Assembly (NCBI GenBank): GCA_000721375.1
Contig: JOGW01000021.1
Location: forward strand, 62,001 to 126,000
Origin: Streptomyces sp. NRRL B-3428
GTDB lineage: Bacteria > Actinomycetota > Actinomycetes > Streptomycetales > Streptomycetaceae
Direction: 5' to 3'
DNA length: 64,000 nucleotides
Both the position numbers and the translations under genes were made by a program. Below are positions 34,180-42,809 of this stretch, piece after piece. Below the pieces are notes generated by a model. The model had not been told where the DNA came from. It made no database searches and saw nothing but the letters and a program-made list of their open reading frames with translations. How positions within the stretch are numbered: position 1 is the stretch's first letter; each line of letters opens with the position of its first letter.

Positions 34180-34984
34180 CGAGCGTGAACTCCGTGAGGT
34201 GCGTGAGCTGCTCGAGCGTGCCGTGCCCCGGCTTTCCGCGCCTGCCTCGCGGATGCGTGGGGTGCGGGAGCGGGTGGTACGGCGGCGGCGTCGGCGTACG
34301 GCTGTCGTGGCGAGTGCCTGTGCGGCCGTCGCAGCTGTGCTCGCGGGCACGCTGCTGCCCGGCCCGGATGCGGATCCCGAGCCCGAGTTCGCACCGCCGG
34401 CCGCCTCTCCCTCCCGTGAGCGGCTGATCCACCCCGCTCTCGGTGGGCTCACCCTCGAACTGCCGACCGGCTGGCACGGTCTGGCGGTCTCCGAGGACCG
34501 CACACGGAAGCTGAGGGCGGTGGCCTATGCCGCACCGCAGCCGCTGTCCGGCGCGCGCGCCGACTGCAAGCGGGACGGCTACGGGGTGTGTCCCCCGCTG
34601 GACGAACTGCCCAAGGCGGGCGGCTCGTTGCTGATCCTGGTCCTGGACCATGTGTCGATGCTGGTCGGCAAGGCGCAGTCGCCGCCGCGCCTGGACGTGA
34701 TGCCGCTCGAACCGGTGTGCCGGGACATCGCCGCATCGCGGCAGTACTTCGGGCTGGTCAAGGTGTCCGGCCAGGACGCGGTGCTCAGCGCGACGCTGTG
34801 CGTGAGCGGTGGAGGCGAGAGCGCGCAGCGGCAGGCAGAGGTGGTGCGGCGGATGCTCGCGGGCACCGAGTTCTCCGAGTTCGCCGAGTACGCGACGCCG
34901 CCGCCGGGTTCGGCGACCGACGACGGGGCCTTGTCGACGGCCTCGACGAAGGCCCCGTCGAGCGCCGGTTCGGCGCGCGACTGA
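34166..34984 (+). CDS. Membrane protein coupled to the sigma factor, probable anti-sigma-like partner
   Basis: Protein of 272 residues starting inside the sigma gene (ATG 34166, GGTGGGGG seven bases upstream). Residues 1-45 form a short charged cytoplasmic helix (DDERELREVRELLERAVPRLSAPASRMRGVRERVVRRRRRR). One transmembrane helix follows (about 47-64). The rest is an extracytoplasmic domain with three or four Cys (GARADCKRDGYGVCPPL, LEPVCRDIAASRQYF, LSATLCVSGG). The layout is that of membrane anti-sigma factors, but the zinc-binding HxxxCxxC motif is absent, so inhibition of the sigma factor is inferred from position and topology. No named family was recognised. Confidence 0.72.
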   Translation: MTADDERELREVRELLERAVPRLSAPASRMRGVRERVVRRRRRRTAVVASACAAVAAVLAGTLLPGPDADPEPEFAPPAASPSRERLIHPALGGLTLELPTGWHGLAVSEDRTRKLRAVAYAAPQPLSGARADCKRDGYGVCPPLDELPKAGGSLLILVLDHVSMLVGKAQSPPRLDVMPLEPVCRDIAASRQYFGLVKVSGQDAVLSATLCVSGGGESAQRQAEVVRRMLAGTEFSEFAEYATPPPGSATDDGALSTASTKAPSSAGSARD

Positions 34985-35026
34985 CGCGCCGCTCGCACTG
35001 TCGGCCTGCTCCGGTCCATCCCTTCA

Positions 35027-35116
35027 ACTCCGTACGGCCTCGACTCCGTACGCCCTCGACTCCGTACGCCCTCAACTCCGTACGCCCTCAACTCCGTACG
35101 CCCTCAACTCCGTACG
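35027..35116. repeat. Six-copy 16-bp tandem repeat before the L,D-transpeptidase gene
   Basis: ACTCCGTACG recurs at exactly 16-bp steps (35027, 35043, 35059, 35075, 35091, 35107). The unit is ACTCCGTACG plus CCCTC and A/G. The array ends 16 bases before the start codon at 35132 and lies in the leader or promoter of that gene. The units are nearly identical, so recent slippage is likely. Confidence 0.85.
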
Positions 35117-35131
35117 ACCGAAAGGCCCGTC

Positions 35132-35905
35132 ATGCTCTCCCCTACCCCCCGCCGGTCGGCCGCCGGATCCGCGCTGCTCGTCGCAGGCCTGCTGCTCACG
35201 GCCTGTGGCGGATCCGGCGGCGGTGACGAGCGGCCGACCACCCGCAGCGCGCCCGATCTGCGGGCGCAGAGCGGGACGGCGTCCGGCCGCTCCGTACCCA
35301 CACCGCAGGAGCCCCTGGAGATACCGGACCTCGGCCCCAAGACCCTTGCGCGGATACCCGGTTCGGCCCGCCAGGCGATCGTCGTCACGGGCGACGGCCG
35401 CGACGAGGACACGGGCACGGCCCGGCGCTACGAGCGCTCCGCCGACGGCGGCTGGACCCCGGTGGGCGAGGCCTGGCCCACGCACAACGCCGTCAAGGGC
35501 TGGACCGACCGCCACGTGCAGGGCGATCGGCGCTCTCCCATAGGGGTGTTCGGGCTCACCGACGCGGGCGGCCACGAGCGCGATCCGGGTACGGAACTCC
35601 CGTACGACACGGGCCCGGCCTTCGTCGCGCGCGGCACCAACGTGGAGGGCGAGCCGCTGGGCGACGCCTTCGACTACGTCGTCGCCATCAACTACAACCG
35701 CAAGCCCGGCACGACCCCCCTCGACTGGACCCGCCCGCTGGGCATGGGCCGCGGCGGCGGCATCTGGTTCCACGTGGACCACGGGGCGGGCACGCAGGGC
35801 TGCGTGACGCTGCCGAAGCAGCGGATGCGGGAACTGCTGCGCTGGCTGGACGAGGGGAGCAAGCCGGTGGTGGTGATGGGGGACAAGATGTCACTGGCCC
35901 GTTGA
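35132..35905 (+). CDS. L,D-transpeptidase-like (YkuD) lipoprotein
   Basis: Membrane-anchored extracellular protein of 257 residues. The lipobox LTAC gives a lipidated Cys25, followed by a Gly/Ser/Thr linker. The YkuD-type domain fills residues about 75-255. Near the end, WFHVDHGAGTQGCVTLP supplies the active-site His (214 or 217) and Cys224 in the H...G-C-(V/I)-x-L arrangement of L,D-transpeptidases. PIGVFGLTDAGGH is the usual strand before it. It may form 3-3 cross-links or attach proteins in peptidoglycan, although this PGTTPLDWTRP-type subgroup is less well characterised than Ldt enzymes. GAAAGG precedes the ATG. The 16-bp repeat array lies directly upstream. Confidence 0.82.
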   Translation: MLSPTPRRSAAGSALLVAGLLLTACGGSGGGDERPTTRSAPDLRAQSGTASGRSVPTPQEPLEIPDLGPKTLARIPGSARQAIVVTGDGRDEDTGTARRYERSADGGWTPVGEAWPTHNAVKGWTDRHVQGDRRSPIGVFGLTDAGGHERDPGTELPYDTGPAFVARGTNVEGEPLGDAFDYVVAINYNRKPGTTPLDWTRPLGMGRGGGIWFHVDHGAGTQGCVTLPKQRMRELLRWLDEGSKPVVVMGDKMSLAR

Positions 35906-35925
35906 GATTCACCCGGAGGCTGACG

Positions 35926-36699
35926 ATGGAGGCGATCCGGGCGAGCGCCGAAGCGGAACCCAGTAGCATCCGGCCGGGGGTGGGTTGGATGAATGTGATC
36001 CTCGCGCTCGCGGCCTTCAGCCACGCGCATTACCGGTCGTCCCTGGTGTGGGACGCAGGTCTGTTCGCCATGGACTTCTCCGAGCAGGAGCTGGGGCAAC
36101 GGGCCATGCCCGTCTGGCTGTTCGACGCCGAGCCCGTACGGATTCCGCCGCCGCGGCGCGAGAGTCCGGAGCAATGGGCGGACCGCTGGCTCACGTCGGG
36201 GGCGGCTGAAGCCTCCGGGGAGCGGGGGCGCAGCAGCCTTGCCACTGCGAGCGAGCACCTGTTCCAGGAACGCAGACAACTCGCCCCGGTGCAGCGGGCC
36301 GTGCTCGATGTCTGCGTGGAGACGGGCGGCCGCCCCACGGTGGCCCTGGTGGTCCTCACCGAGAGCCCGCTCGATCAGCCCGACATTCTGCGAGCCATGG
36401 CCGAAGCGGCCGAGCACCCCGTCTTCTGGGTGTTCCTGACCGCGACCCTCGGGGACGCCCCTGACAGCCCGGGCCTGCTCGACTTCCTGACCGAACACCC
36501 CGACACCCCGCCGAACTTCACCGTGCTCCGGGCCGACGGCCGCCCCTCCCCCTGGACCAGGATCCGCAGGGTCCGCACCCTGCGCCGGGCCGTGAGCCAG
36601 TGGCTGCGCGGTCTTCCGCCCTCGGTCCTCGAACCGGAGGACGCCGAACCGGGGGACGACCCCCTCACAGCAAGCCACAACGCGTCCACAGCCTCGTGA
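35926..36699 (+). CDS. TerF-like vWA-fold protein lacking the metal site
   Basis: Protein of about 257 residues, cytoplasmic, no signal peptide. Residues about 150-200 (RPTVALVVLTESPLDQPDILRAMAEAAEHPVFWVFLTAT) match the C-terminal half of the vWA protein at 41304-42530 (RPALVIFQTDGAPESKTAATDALKAAAEHKIFWQFVAFG), and AMPVWLFDAEPVRI matches its VDVVFFSTELDGTGTI strand. The N-terminal DxSxS metal-binding strand seen in that paralog is missing, so it would be a degenerate vWA domain. The start is uncertain: ATG 35926 is preferred, with 35902 and an ATG near 35989 also possible. It follows the L,D-transpeptidase gene by 20 bases. Role unknown. Confidence 0.6.
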   Translation: MEAIRASAEAEPSSIRPGVGWMNVILALAAFSHAHYRSSLVWDAGLFAMDFSEQELGQRAMPVWLFDAEPVRIPPPRRESPEQWADRWLTSGAAEASGERGRSSLATASEHLFQERRQLAPVQRAVLDVCVETGGRPTVALVVLTESPLDQPDILRAMAEAAEHPVFWVFLTATLGDAPDSPGLLDFLTEHPDTPPNFTVLRADGRPSPWTRIRRVRTLRRAVSQWLRGLPPSVLEPEDAEPGDDPLTASHNASTAS

Positions 36700-36726
36700 C
36701 AGCAAGGCTCCCTAGCGTGCTCTGTC

Positions 36727-37734
36727 ATGACCGGAACCGAGGGACAGAGCCAGGGACAGAGCCAGGTCCAGGGGAGCCAAGGGCCCGCGCACAAAAGAGA
36801 TATGACGCGGCGCCGGCTGCTCGTGGCGGGCGGCGGCGCGGTGGCCGCGGCGGCGGTCGGCGGGACCGTGCTCGCCACCGCGCAGGCCGGCGAGAAGACG
36901 GCTTCGGGGGGTGAGGCGGGTGAGGTCTGCTACCGGCTGACCTCCGAGACCACCGAAGGTCCGTACTACATCGATGCCGACAAGATCCGTAAGGACATCA
37001 CCGAGGACCGCGAGGGCATCCCGCTGACCCTCCGGCTCAAGGTGATCGACTCCGACACCTGCAAGCCGCTGCGGAACGCCGCCGTGGACATCTGGCACTG
37101 CGACGCGCTGGGGATCTACTCCGGATACGAGTCCCTTTCCACGGGAGGGGGCGGTACGCCTCCCACAGGGGAGCCGCCCACGGACGCGCCGAGCGGGACA
37201 CCGAGCGACGCCCCGAGCGACGCCCCGAGCGGTGCGCCGACCGGACAGCCGCCGGGCGGTGGCGGTGGCGGCGGGCACGAGGAGCCCACCGACGACGAGC
37301 GCTATCTGCGCGGCACCCAACTCACCGACAAGCACGGCTTCGTGGAGTTCACGACCGTCTTCCCCGGCTGGTACCGGGGGCGCTGCGTGCACATCCACAC
37401 CAAGGTGCACGTCGGCGGCAAGATGACCGATGCCGGTTACGAGGGCGGGCACACCTGCCACACCGGACAGTTCTTCTTCGACGAGAAGTCCGTACTGGCT
37501 GCGGCCGAGGTCGCTCCGTACTCGACGTCGACGACGGAGCGTACGACGCTGGAGCAGGACACGATCTACGACCAGAGCGGGGTGACCGGCGGTCTCCTGA
37601 AGCTCAAGTACCGCAAGGGGAAGATCGCCAAGGGGGTCGTCGGGTCCCTCACCATGGGGGTCGATCCGGACGAGACGCATGACGGGACGGACGCGGCCGT
37701 CCAGCCGAGTGCGTCCGCCGCTTCCTCCTCCTAG
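36727..37734 (+). CDS. Secreted (Tat) intradiol ring-cleavage dioxygenase-like protein
   Basis: Protein of 335 residues resembling the protocatechuate 3,4-dioxygenase beta fold but exported by the Tat pathway: TRRRLLVAGGGAVAAAAVGG at residues 27-46. The catalytic fold carries the Fe(III) ligands: Tyr in EGPYYID, Tyr in VDIWHCDALGIYSGY, and the His pair in GWYRGRCVHIHTKVHV. Between the second Tyr and the His pair sits a 55-residue Gly/Pro/Ser/Asp insert. An in-frame ATG at 36802 would start directly at the twin-arginine motif. Secreted dioxygenases of this group act on catechols outside the cell; the substrate here is unknown. Confidence 0.88.
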   Translation: MTGTEGQSQGQSQVQGSQGPAHKRDMTRRRLLVAGGGAVAAAAVGGTVLATAQAGEKTASGGEAGEVCYRLTSETTEGPYYIDADKIRKDITEDREGIPLTLRLKVIDSDTCKPLRNAAVDIWHCDALGIYSGYESLSTGGGGTPPTGEPPTDAPSGTPSDAPSDAPSGAPTGQPPGGGGGGGHEEPTDDERYLRGTQLTDKHGFVEFTTVFPGWYRGRCVHIHTKVHVGGKMTDAGYEGGHTCHTGQFFFDEKSVLAAAEVAPYSTSTTERTTLEQDTIYDQSGVTGGLLKLKYRKGKIAKGVVGSLTMGVDPDETHDGTDAAVQPSASAASSS

Positions 37735-37782
37735 ATCAGCCTCCCCCTGGATCCGCCTCCTCCTGGACGGGGCTGCGCAGCC

Positions 37783-37820
37783 GAAGGGTCCCGGAACCGA
37801 TAAGGTCCGGGACCCTTCGG
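37783..37820 (+). terminator. Terminator after the dioxygenase gene
   Basis: A perfect 14-bp stem (37783-37796 with 37807-37820) with a 10-base loop lies 49 bases after the stop codon. Confidence 0.7.
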
Positions 37821-37907
37821 CGCGCAGTGAGGGGCGGCCTAGGATTCGTCTGATGCGCACGTGACTGACGTGGCGTCGGGTTCGGGGAGGACCCAAGGGA
37901 ATCAGGG

Positions 37908-39359
37908 GTGGGGAAACGTATGCACAAGGGGAGAAGGGCTGCCGCAGTGGCGGCGGCAGTTGTCGCGGTTGTGGTGGGGGCAGGGTTGCTGCCGAGTACG
38001 GCGGTGGCGTCGAGTATGGCTACGCCAGGGGACTTCAATGGGGACGGGTACCGGGATCAGGTGATCAGCGCGCCCGGGCGGGCCGTGTCCGGAAAGGAGA
38101 GCGCCGGCGCCGTCGTGGTGCTCTACGGATCGGCGAGCGGTCTCGCGCCCACGCGGCGTGCGGTGATCACCCAGGATTCGGCGGGTGTTCCCGGCGCGAG
38201 CGAGCCGTGGGACGGGTTTGGCAACAGCACGGCTGTTGCCGATCTGGACCGTGACGGCTTCGCCGATCTGGTGGTCGGAACGCCGTACGAGGACATGTCG
38301 GGCATCACCAACGCGGGCATGCTCACCGTCCTGTGGGGCAGCCGCAATGGACTGACCAGCGGCTCCACGTTGCAGCACAAGCTGTTGGAGAACGCATACG
38401 TCGGATACGACGTGGCCGCGGTGAAGGGCGGCACGACTGCGACCACCAGGGTGCTTGCGGCCTCTTGGCAGGGCTCGTTCGAGTACGCGGGCCCCTTCGG
38501 CCGCAACGGCACAATCGGGAGCTCTTCCTTCAACCAGATGACGCCCGGACAACTGTCCGTCGCCTTGGGCGATGTCGACAGGAAGGACGGTGCGGACAAG
38601 TTCCTGTTCACCTATCGGCTCGGCGGCGAGGGCGGCCGTGTCTACGTGAACGCGTCCAGTACTGGCAGCATCCCGGGGCCCTATCTCACCAAGGGAGACG
38701 GCCTGGTAGGTGCTGTCGGTGATGTGAACGGTGATGGTTACGGCGACCTGGTGGTCGGTGACCCCGACGAGCCGTGGTACGCAGGGGAGGATGACGAGGG
38801 CGCCCTGGGCGGCCGCGTCTCGGTGTGGTTCGGTTCTGCCACGGGCATCGCCCTGGACGCGCAGCCCCAGCACATCAGCCAGGACACCCCCGGCATACCC
38901 GGAGCCGGCGAGAAGTACGACAAGTTCGGCGACTCGTTGGCCGTTGCCGACCTCAACCGGGACGGAGCGGCCGAGATCATCGTCGGTGTCCCGAACGAAG
39001 GGCTCGGCAACGCAGGCGGGGCTGGAAACGTGGTGATCATCCCTGGCCGGAAGACGGGCGCGCTCGGTACCGGCGCCTACTCGGTCAACCAGGAGACGGC
39101 TTCTGTGCCCGGCGGTTCGGAGGACGAGGACCAGTTCGCGACCACGGTCGCGGCCGGCGATGTGAACAAGGACGGCCGACCGGAGCTCATGGTCAGTGCC
39201 ATCGGCGAGAACAACCGTCAAGGTGCGTTCTGGGTGCTCCCCGGAGGCACGGCCGGTCCCACCGGTACGGGCAGCAAGATGATGCTGCCGTCCTCACTCG
39301 GCCTTTCCCAGAGTGACTGGGTCGCCCTGGGTGGGTACGGTCTGTCGCTGGACACCTGA
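37908..39359 (+). CDS. Secreted FG-GAP / integrin-alpha-like beta-propeller protein
   Basis: Extracellular protein of 483 residues. A basic n-region and hydrophobic core (AAAVAAAVVAVVVGAGLLPSTAVAS) form a Sec signal. The rest is a propeller of FG-GAP repeats with Ca-binding D-x-(N/D)-x-D-G loops: DFNGDGYRDQVISAP, DLDRDGFADLVVGTPY, DVNGDGYGDLVVGDP, DLNRDGAAEIIVGVP and DVNKDGRPELMVSAIG. The second blade region has a degenerate loop (DVDRKDGADKF). Start: the GTG at 37908 has AAGGGA eight bases upstream; an ATG at 37920 is the alternative. A likely surface-binding protein; ligand unknown. Codon choice is a little less GC-extreme than in its neighbours. Confidence 0.85.
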   Translation: MGKRMHKGRRAAAVAAAVVAVVVGAGLLPSTAVASSMATPGDFNGDGYRDQVISAPGRAVSGKESAGAVVVLYGSASGLAPTRRAVITQDSAGVPGASEPWDGFGNSTAVADLDRDGFADLVVGTPYEDMSGITNAGMLTVLWGSRNGLTSGSTLQHKLLENAYVGYDVAAVKGGTTATTRVLAASWQGSFEYAGPFGRNGTIGSSSFNQMTPGQLSVALGDVDRKDGADKFLFTYRLGGEGGRVYVNASSTGSIPGPYLTKGDGLVGAVGDVNGDGYGDLVVGDPDEPWYAGEDDEGALGGRVSVWFGSATGIALDAQPQHISQDTPGIPGAGEKYDKFGDSLAVADLNRDGAAEIIVGVPNEGLGNAGGAGNVVIIPGRKTGALGTGAYSVNQETASVPGGSEDEDQFATTVAAGDVNKDGRPELMVSAIGENNRQGAFWVLPGGTAGPTGTGSKMMLPSSLGLSQSDWVALGGYGLSLDT

Positions 39360-39367
39360 CCGTTGCT

Positions 39368-39409
39368 GATGAAGGGCCCCGGAACCACCAGGTTCCGGGG
39401 CCCTTCATC
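39368..39409. terminator. Bidirectional terminator between the FG-GAP gene and metG
   Basis: A perfect 19-bp stem (39368-39386 with 39391-39409) with loop ACCA lies between the convergent stop codons. Confidence 0.85.
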
Positions 39410-39428
39410 TACGTACAGGCAAAGGGAA

Positions 39429-41159
39429 TTACTCGGCCCCCTCGCCCCCGAAGCGCTCCTTGTAAGCCGCCAGATCCTCGTCCTGGATCTTGGCGAAGAG
39501 CACCGGCGGGACCGTGAACGGCGTGCCCGCGGGGACCGAGTCCAGGGAGCGGGCCTCGTCCGCCGAGACCCACGTGGCCGTGTCGTCGGCGAGCGTGAAC
39601 GCCGAGCGCATGGCCGCCGAGGACGCCGGGATGAAGGGCTCCGAGACCACCGAGTAGAGGTGGATCAGGTTCATCGCCGTACGGAGGGTGAGGGCTGCGC
39701 CCTCGGGGTTGGTCTTGATCTCCAGCCAGGGGGCCTTCTCCTCCAGGTAGGAGTTGCCCGCCGACCACAGGGCGCGCAGCGCGGCCGCGGCCTTGCGGAA
39801 CTGGAGGGCCTCCATCTGCTCCTCGTACTCGGCGAGGAGGCGGGAGATCTCGGTGCCCAGCTTCGTCTCGGCCTCGCCGGCCTCGGCGCCGGCCGGGACC
39901 TCCTCGCCGAAGCGCTTCTTCGAGAAGGACAGGACGCGGTTCACGAAGTTGCCCAGCGTGTCCGCCAGGTCCTTGTTCACCGTCGCCGTGAAGTGCTCCC
40001 AGGTGAACGAGGAGTCGTCCGACTCGGGGGCGTTGGCGATCAGGAAGTAGCGCCAGTAGTCGGCCGGCAGGATGTCGAGCGCCTGGTCGGTGAAGACACC
40101 GCGCTTTTGCGACGTGGAGAACTTCCCGCCGTAGTACGTCAGCCAGTTGAAGGCCTTGACGTAGTCGACCTTCTTCCACGGCTCGCGTACACCGAGCTCG
40201 GTGGCGGGGAACATCACCGTGTGGAACGGGACGTTGTCCTTGGCCATGAACTCGGTGTAGCGCACGTCGGCGGCGCCGTCGGGCTCGTACCACCAGGACT
40301 TCCAGTCGCGCACCTCGCCGTCGGGAGCGGCGTCCGCCCACTCCTTCGTCGCGCCGATGTACTCGATCGGGGCGTCGAACCAGACGTAGAAGACCTTGCC
40401 GTCGGCGGCGAGCTCCGGCCAGGTGTCGGCCGGGACCGGGACGCCCCAGTCGAGGTCACGGGTGATCGCGCGGTCGTGCAGGCCCTCGGTCAGCCACTTG
40501 CGGGCGATGGAGGAGGCCAGCTGCGGCCACTCGTCCTCGTGCGCCGCCACCCACTGCTCGACCTCGCCCTGCAGCTTGGACTGGAGCAGGAAGAGGTGCT
40601 TGGTCTCGCGGACCTCCAGGTCCGTGGAGCCGGAGATGGCCGAGCGCGGGTTGATCAGGTCGGTCGGGTCGAGGACGCGCGTGCAGTTCTCGCACTGGTC
40701 GCCGCGGGCCTTGTCGTAACCGCAGTGCGGACAGGTGCCCTCCACGTAGCGGTCCGGCAGGAAGCGGCCGTCGGCAGGCGAGTACACCTGGCGGATCGCG
40801 CGCTCCTCGATGAAGCCGTTCTCCTGGAGCTTGCGCGCGAAGTGCTGGGTCAGCTCGGCGTTCTGCGGCGAGGAGCTGCGGCCGAAGTAGTCGAAGTCCA
40901 GCTGGAAGCCGTCGTAGACCGCCTTCTGCGCGTCGTGCGCCTGCGCGCAGAACTCCGCCACCGGCAGGCCCTGCTCCTTGGCGGCCAGCTCGGCGGGGGT
41001 GCCGTGCTCGTCGGTGGCGCAGATGTAGAGGACCTCGTGGCCGCGCTGGCGGAGGTACCGGGCGTACACATCCGCCGGGAGCATGGACCCCACCATGTTG
41101 CCCAGGTGCTTGATCCCGTTGATGTACGGAAGGGCGCTGGTGATGAGGTGTCGAGCCAT
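39429..41159 (-). CDS. metG: Methionyl-tRNA synthetase
   Basis: Class I aminoacyl-tRNA synthetase of 576 residues that charges initiator and elongator tRNA-Met. The N-terminal HIGH-type motif is HLGN in [22 protein letters not shown]. The connective-peptide zinc knuckle is [17 protein letters not shown] (about residues 147-163). The KMSKS-equivalent loop reads KFSTSQKRG. The helical anticodon-binding domain fills the C-terminal 200 residues. There is no C-terminal EMAP-like domain, as in other short bacterial MetRS. It lies downstream of the vWA gene on the same strand but is separated by a hairpin at 41248-41291. Confidence 0.97.
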   Translation of the reverse strand: MARHLITSALPYINGIKHLGNMVGSMLPADVYARYLRQRGHEVLYICATDEHGTPAELAAKEQGLPVAEFCAQAHDAQKAVYDGFQLDFDYFGRSSSPQNAELTQHFARKLQENGFIEERAIRQVYSPADGRFLPDRYVEGTCPHCGYDKARGDQCENCTRVLDPTDLINPRSAISGSTDLEVRETKHLFLLQSKLQGEVEQWVAAHEDEWPQLASSIARKWLTEGLHDRAITRDLDWGVPVPADTWPELAADGKVFYVWFDAPIEYIGATKEWADAAPDGEVRDWKSWWYEPDGAADVRYTEFMAKDNVPFHTVMFPATELGVREPWKKVDYVKAFNWLTYYGGKFSTSQKRGVFTDQALDILPADYWRYFLIANAPESDDSSFTWEHFTATVNKDLADTLGNFVNRVLSFSKKRFGEEVPAGAEAGEAETKLGTEISRLLAEYEEQMEALQFRKAAAALRALWSAGNSYLEEKAPWLEIKTNPEGAALTLRTAMNLIHLYSVVSEPFIPASSAAMRSAFTLADDTATWVSADEARSLDSVPAGTPFTVPPVLFAKIQDEDLAAYKERFGGEGAE

Positions 41160-41247
41160 TGCGGGCTGCTCCCGGGTCGCTACGTGAGGTGACGAGCGTC
41201 TTGATCGCTGCTCGTCGCTCTGGAATCCACAAATCGTAGCCGACGGG

Positions 41248-41291
41248 CAGGGGCCGCCCGCCCGGGGTTTTTCCCGGTCGGACGGCCCCTG
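41248..41291 (-). terminator. Terminator after the vWA protein gene
   Basis: A 19-bp stem with two mismatches (41248-41266 with 41273-41291) and a T-rich loop lies just downstream of the vWA stop codon at 41304. Confidence 0.6.
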
Positions 41292-41303
41292 ATCGCTTAT
41301 GTC

Positions 41304-42530
41304 CTACGGGCGCCAGTCGGCGAGCAGGCCCTTGTAGAGCTCGGTGTCCGTGAGCTCGTTGGGGACCGGGCCCGCGTGGAAGAAGCCGGTGTTCGGCAGG
41401 TCCAGCTTGCGCAGGTAGTCGAAGGCCTTGGAGTCGGTGTCGCCGAAGGCCACGAACTGCCAGAAGATCTTGTGCTCGGCGGCCGCCTTGAGGGCGTCGG
41501 TCGCGGCGGTCTTGGACTCCGGGGCACCGTCCGTCTGGAAGATCACCAGGGCGGGGCGGTCGGGGTCGTCGGCCTTCTCGTGCAGGGCGACGATCTCGGC
41601 GATGGCGCGGTCGTAGTTGGTACGGCCCATGCGGCCGAGGCCGGCGTGCAGTTCGTCGATCCTCGACTCGTACTCGTCGAGAGTGATCGTTCCCGTGCCG
41701 TCGAGCTCCGTGGAGAAGAAGACCACGTCGACCGTGGCGGTCTCGTCGGTGTGCGCGGAGAGGGCGAGGACCTGCTCGGCGAGGTTCTGGGCGCTGCCGT
41801 CCTTGAAGTACGGGCGCATGGAGCCCGAGCGGTCGAGGACGAGGTAGACGTCGGCTCGTACGCCCGTGAGCTCGTGCTTCTTGAGTGCGGCTCCTGCGGC
41901 TTTGTACGCGGCCGCGAGGGTGGGGGCCTTGGCCTTCAGCCTGGCCGGGGTGAAGGCCGGCTTGCCTGCCGGGGTAGGGGGTTCTTCTTCGGCCGTCGTG
42001 GCCGTCGTGGCCGCCGTGGCCGCCGTGGCCGTCGCGGCCGGCTCGGCGGCCTCGGCCGGCTCGGGCTGCTCTTCGCGAGCGGGCTGCGTGTCCGTTACGA
42101 GGAGGGGTTCCGTTTCCGCGGCTGCGGGGGTTTCCGCCGGGGCGACAGCCGGCTCATCACCTTGAGCCTCACCCGCGATGTCCTCGGAATCGGGGGCAAA
42201 GCGGTTGGAGTCGTCCTCCACCTCTGCCGCAGGCTCGGGGTCCGCGGCCGGCGCCGTCTCGGCGGAGGTCGCCGGGGCCGGGACCGATGCCGAGCCCAGG
42301 GTCGGGTTGTCGAACGCGGCCGAGACCAGTTCGTCGACCGTGGACGGGGAGGGCTCCTCCGCGGGAGCCGGGACCGAAACCGCGGGGGCCGAAGCCGCGG
42401 GGGCCGGCTCCGCGGCCGGGGCCGGGATCGTCGGCTCGGCGGCGGACGCGGCAACCGGCTCTTCCGCCCGCGCCGCAGGCACCGTACGCCCCCGGCCGAA
42501 AACGTTCCGCAGGCGATCCAGAATGCCCAT
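41304..42530 (-). CDS. vWA-domain protein, TerF/TerY-like, with acidic Ala/Pro/Glu-rich N-terminus
   Basis: Cytoplasmic protein of 408 residues. The first 20 residues (MGILDRLRNVFGRGR) form an amphipathic helix. About 170 residues of Ala/Pro/Glu low complexity follow. The vWA domain covers about 205-408, with MIDAS DRSGSM (Asp233), Thr in the MGRTNYDRAI loop and FQTDGAP with the last metal-binding Asp. EHKIFWQFVAFGDTDSKAFDYLRKLD is typical of the tellurium-resistance-associated vWA group. Those proteins act with TerD-like stress proteins, none of which is in the window. A second, degenerate copy of this fold is at 35926-36699. Confidence 0.85.
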   Translation of the reverse strand: MGILDRLRNVFGRGRTVPAARAEEPVAASAAEPTIPAPAAEPAPAASAPAVSVPAPAEEPSPSTVDELVSAAFDNPTLGSASVPAPATSAETAPAADPEPAAEVEDDSNRFAPDSEDIAGEAQGDEPAVAPAETPAAAETEPLLVTDTQPAREEQPEPAEAAEPAATATAATAATTATTAEEEPPTPAGKPAFTPARLKAKAPTLAAAYKAAGAALKKHELTGVRADVYLVLDRSGSMRPYFKDGSAQNLAEQVLALSAHTDETATVDVVFFSTELDGTGTITLDEYESRIDELHAGLGRMGRTNYDRAIAEIVALHEKADDPDRPALVIFQTDGAPESKTAATDALKAAAEHKIFWQFVAFGDTDSKAFDYLRKLDLPNTGFFHAGPVPNELTDTELYKGLLADWRP

Positions 42531-42698
42531 GTGCGCAACCCTTCAACGTGAGTTGTTCCCGGTTGTCCGGGTAATCCGTCACCCCTGGCCAGGGCGGACA
42601 CGTAAGGTTAGCGGCCGCTGTGAGTGATCATGGGGAGCCCCTCATGAAGCTCACCCGGGCGCACCGCACCCCGGCCCAACTCCCCTCCATGCAACCGG

Positions 42699-42720
42699 GG
42701 TTCACTCGCCGTTCATGTTC
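42699..42720 (+). promoter_or_regulatory. PHO-box-like direct repeat upstream of phoX
   Basis: Two adjacent 11-bp units, GGTTCACTCGC and CGTTCATGTTC, match the GTTCA-based direct repeats bound by PhoP in streptomycetes. They lie about 90 bases before the phoX start codon, at a fitting distance from a promoter. Expected effect: induction at low phosphate. Confidence 0.6.
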
Positions 42721-42809
42721 CCGCCGCCGCATTGCTGGCATACGCACCTAACGTCACGCCCGGACAAGCTTTCCGACACCTTGTCGGCGATCCAGCGCGG
42801 AGGGGAAAC

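Noticed and set aside
35132..37734. Single operon of sigma partner, transpeptidase, vWA protein and dioxygenase
   Set aside because: The repeat array and a 147-base gap separate the sigma pair from the transpeptidase gene, and there is no overlap after it. Co-transcription of some pairs is possible but cannot be claimed for the whole set.
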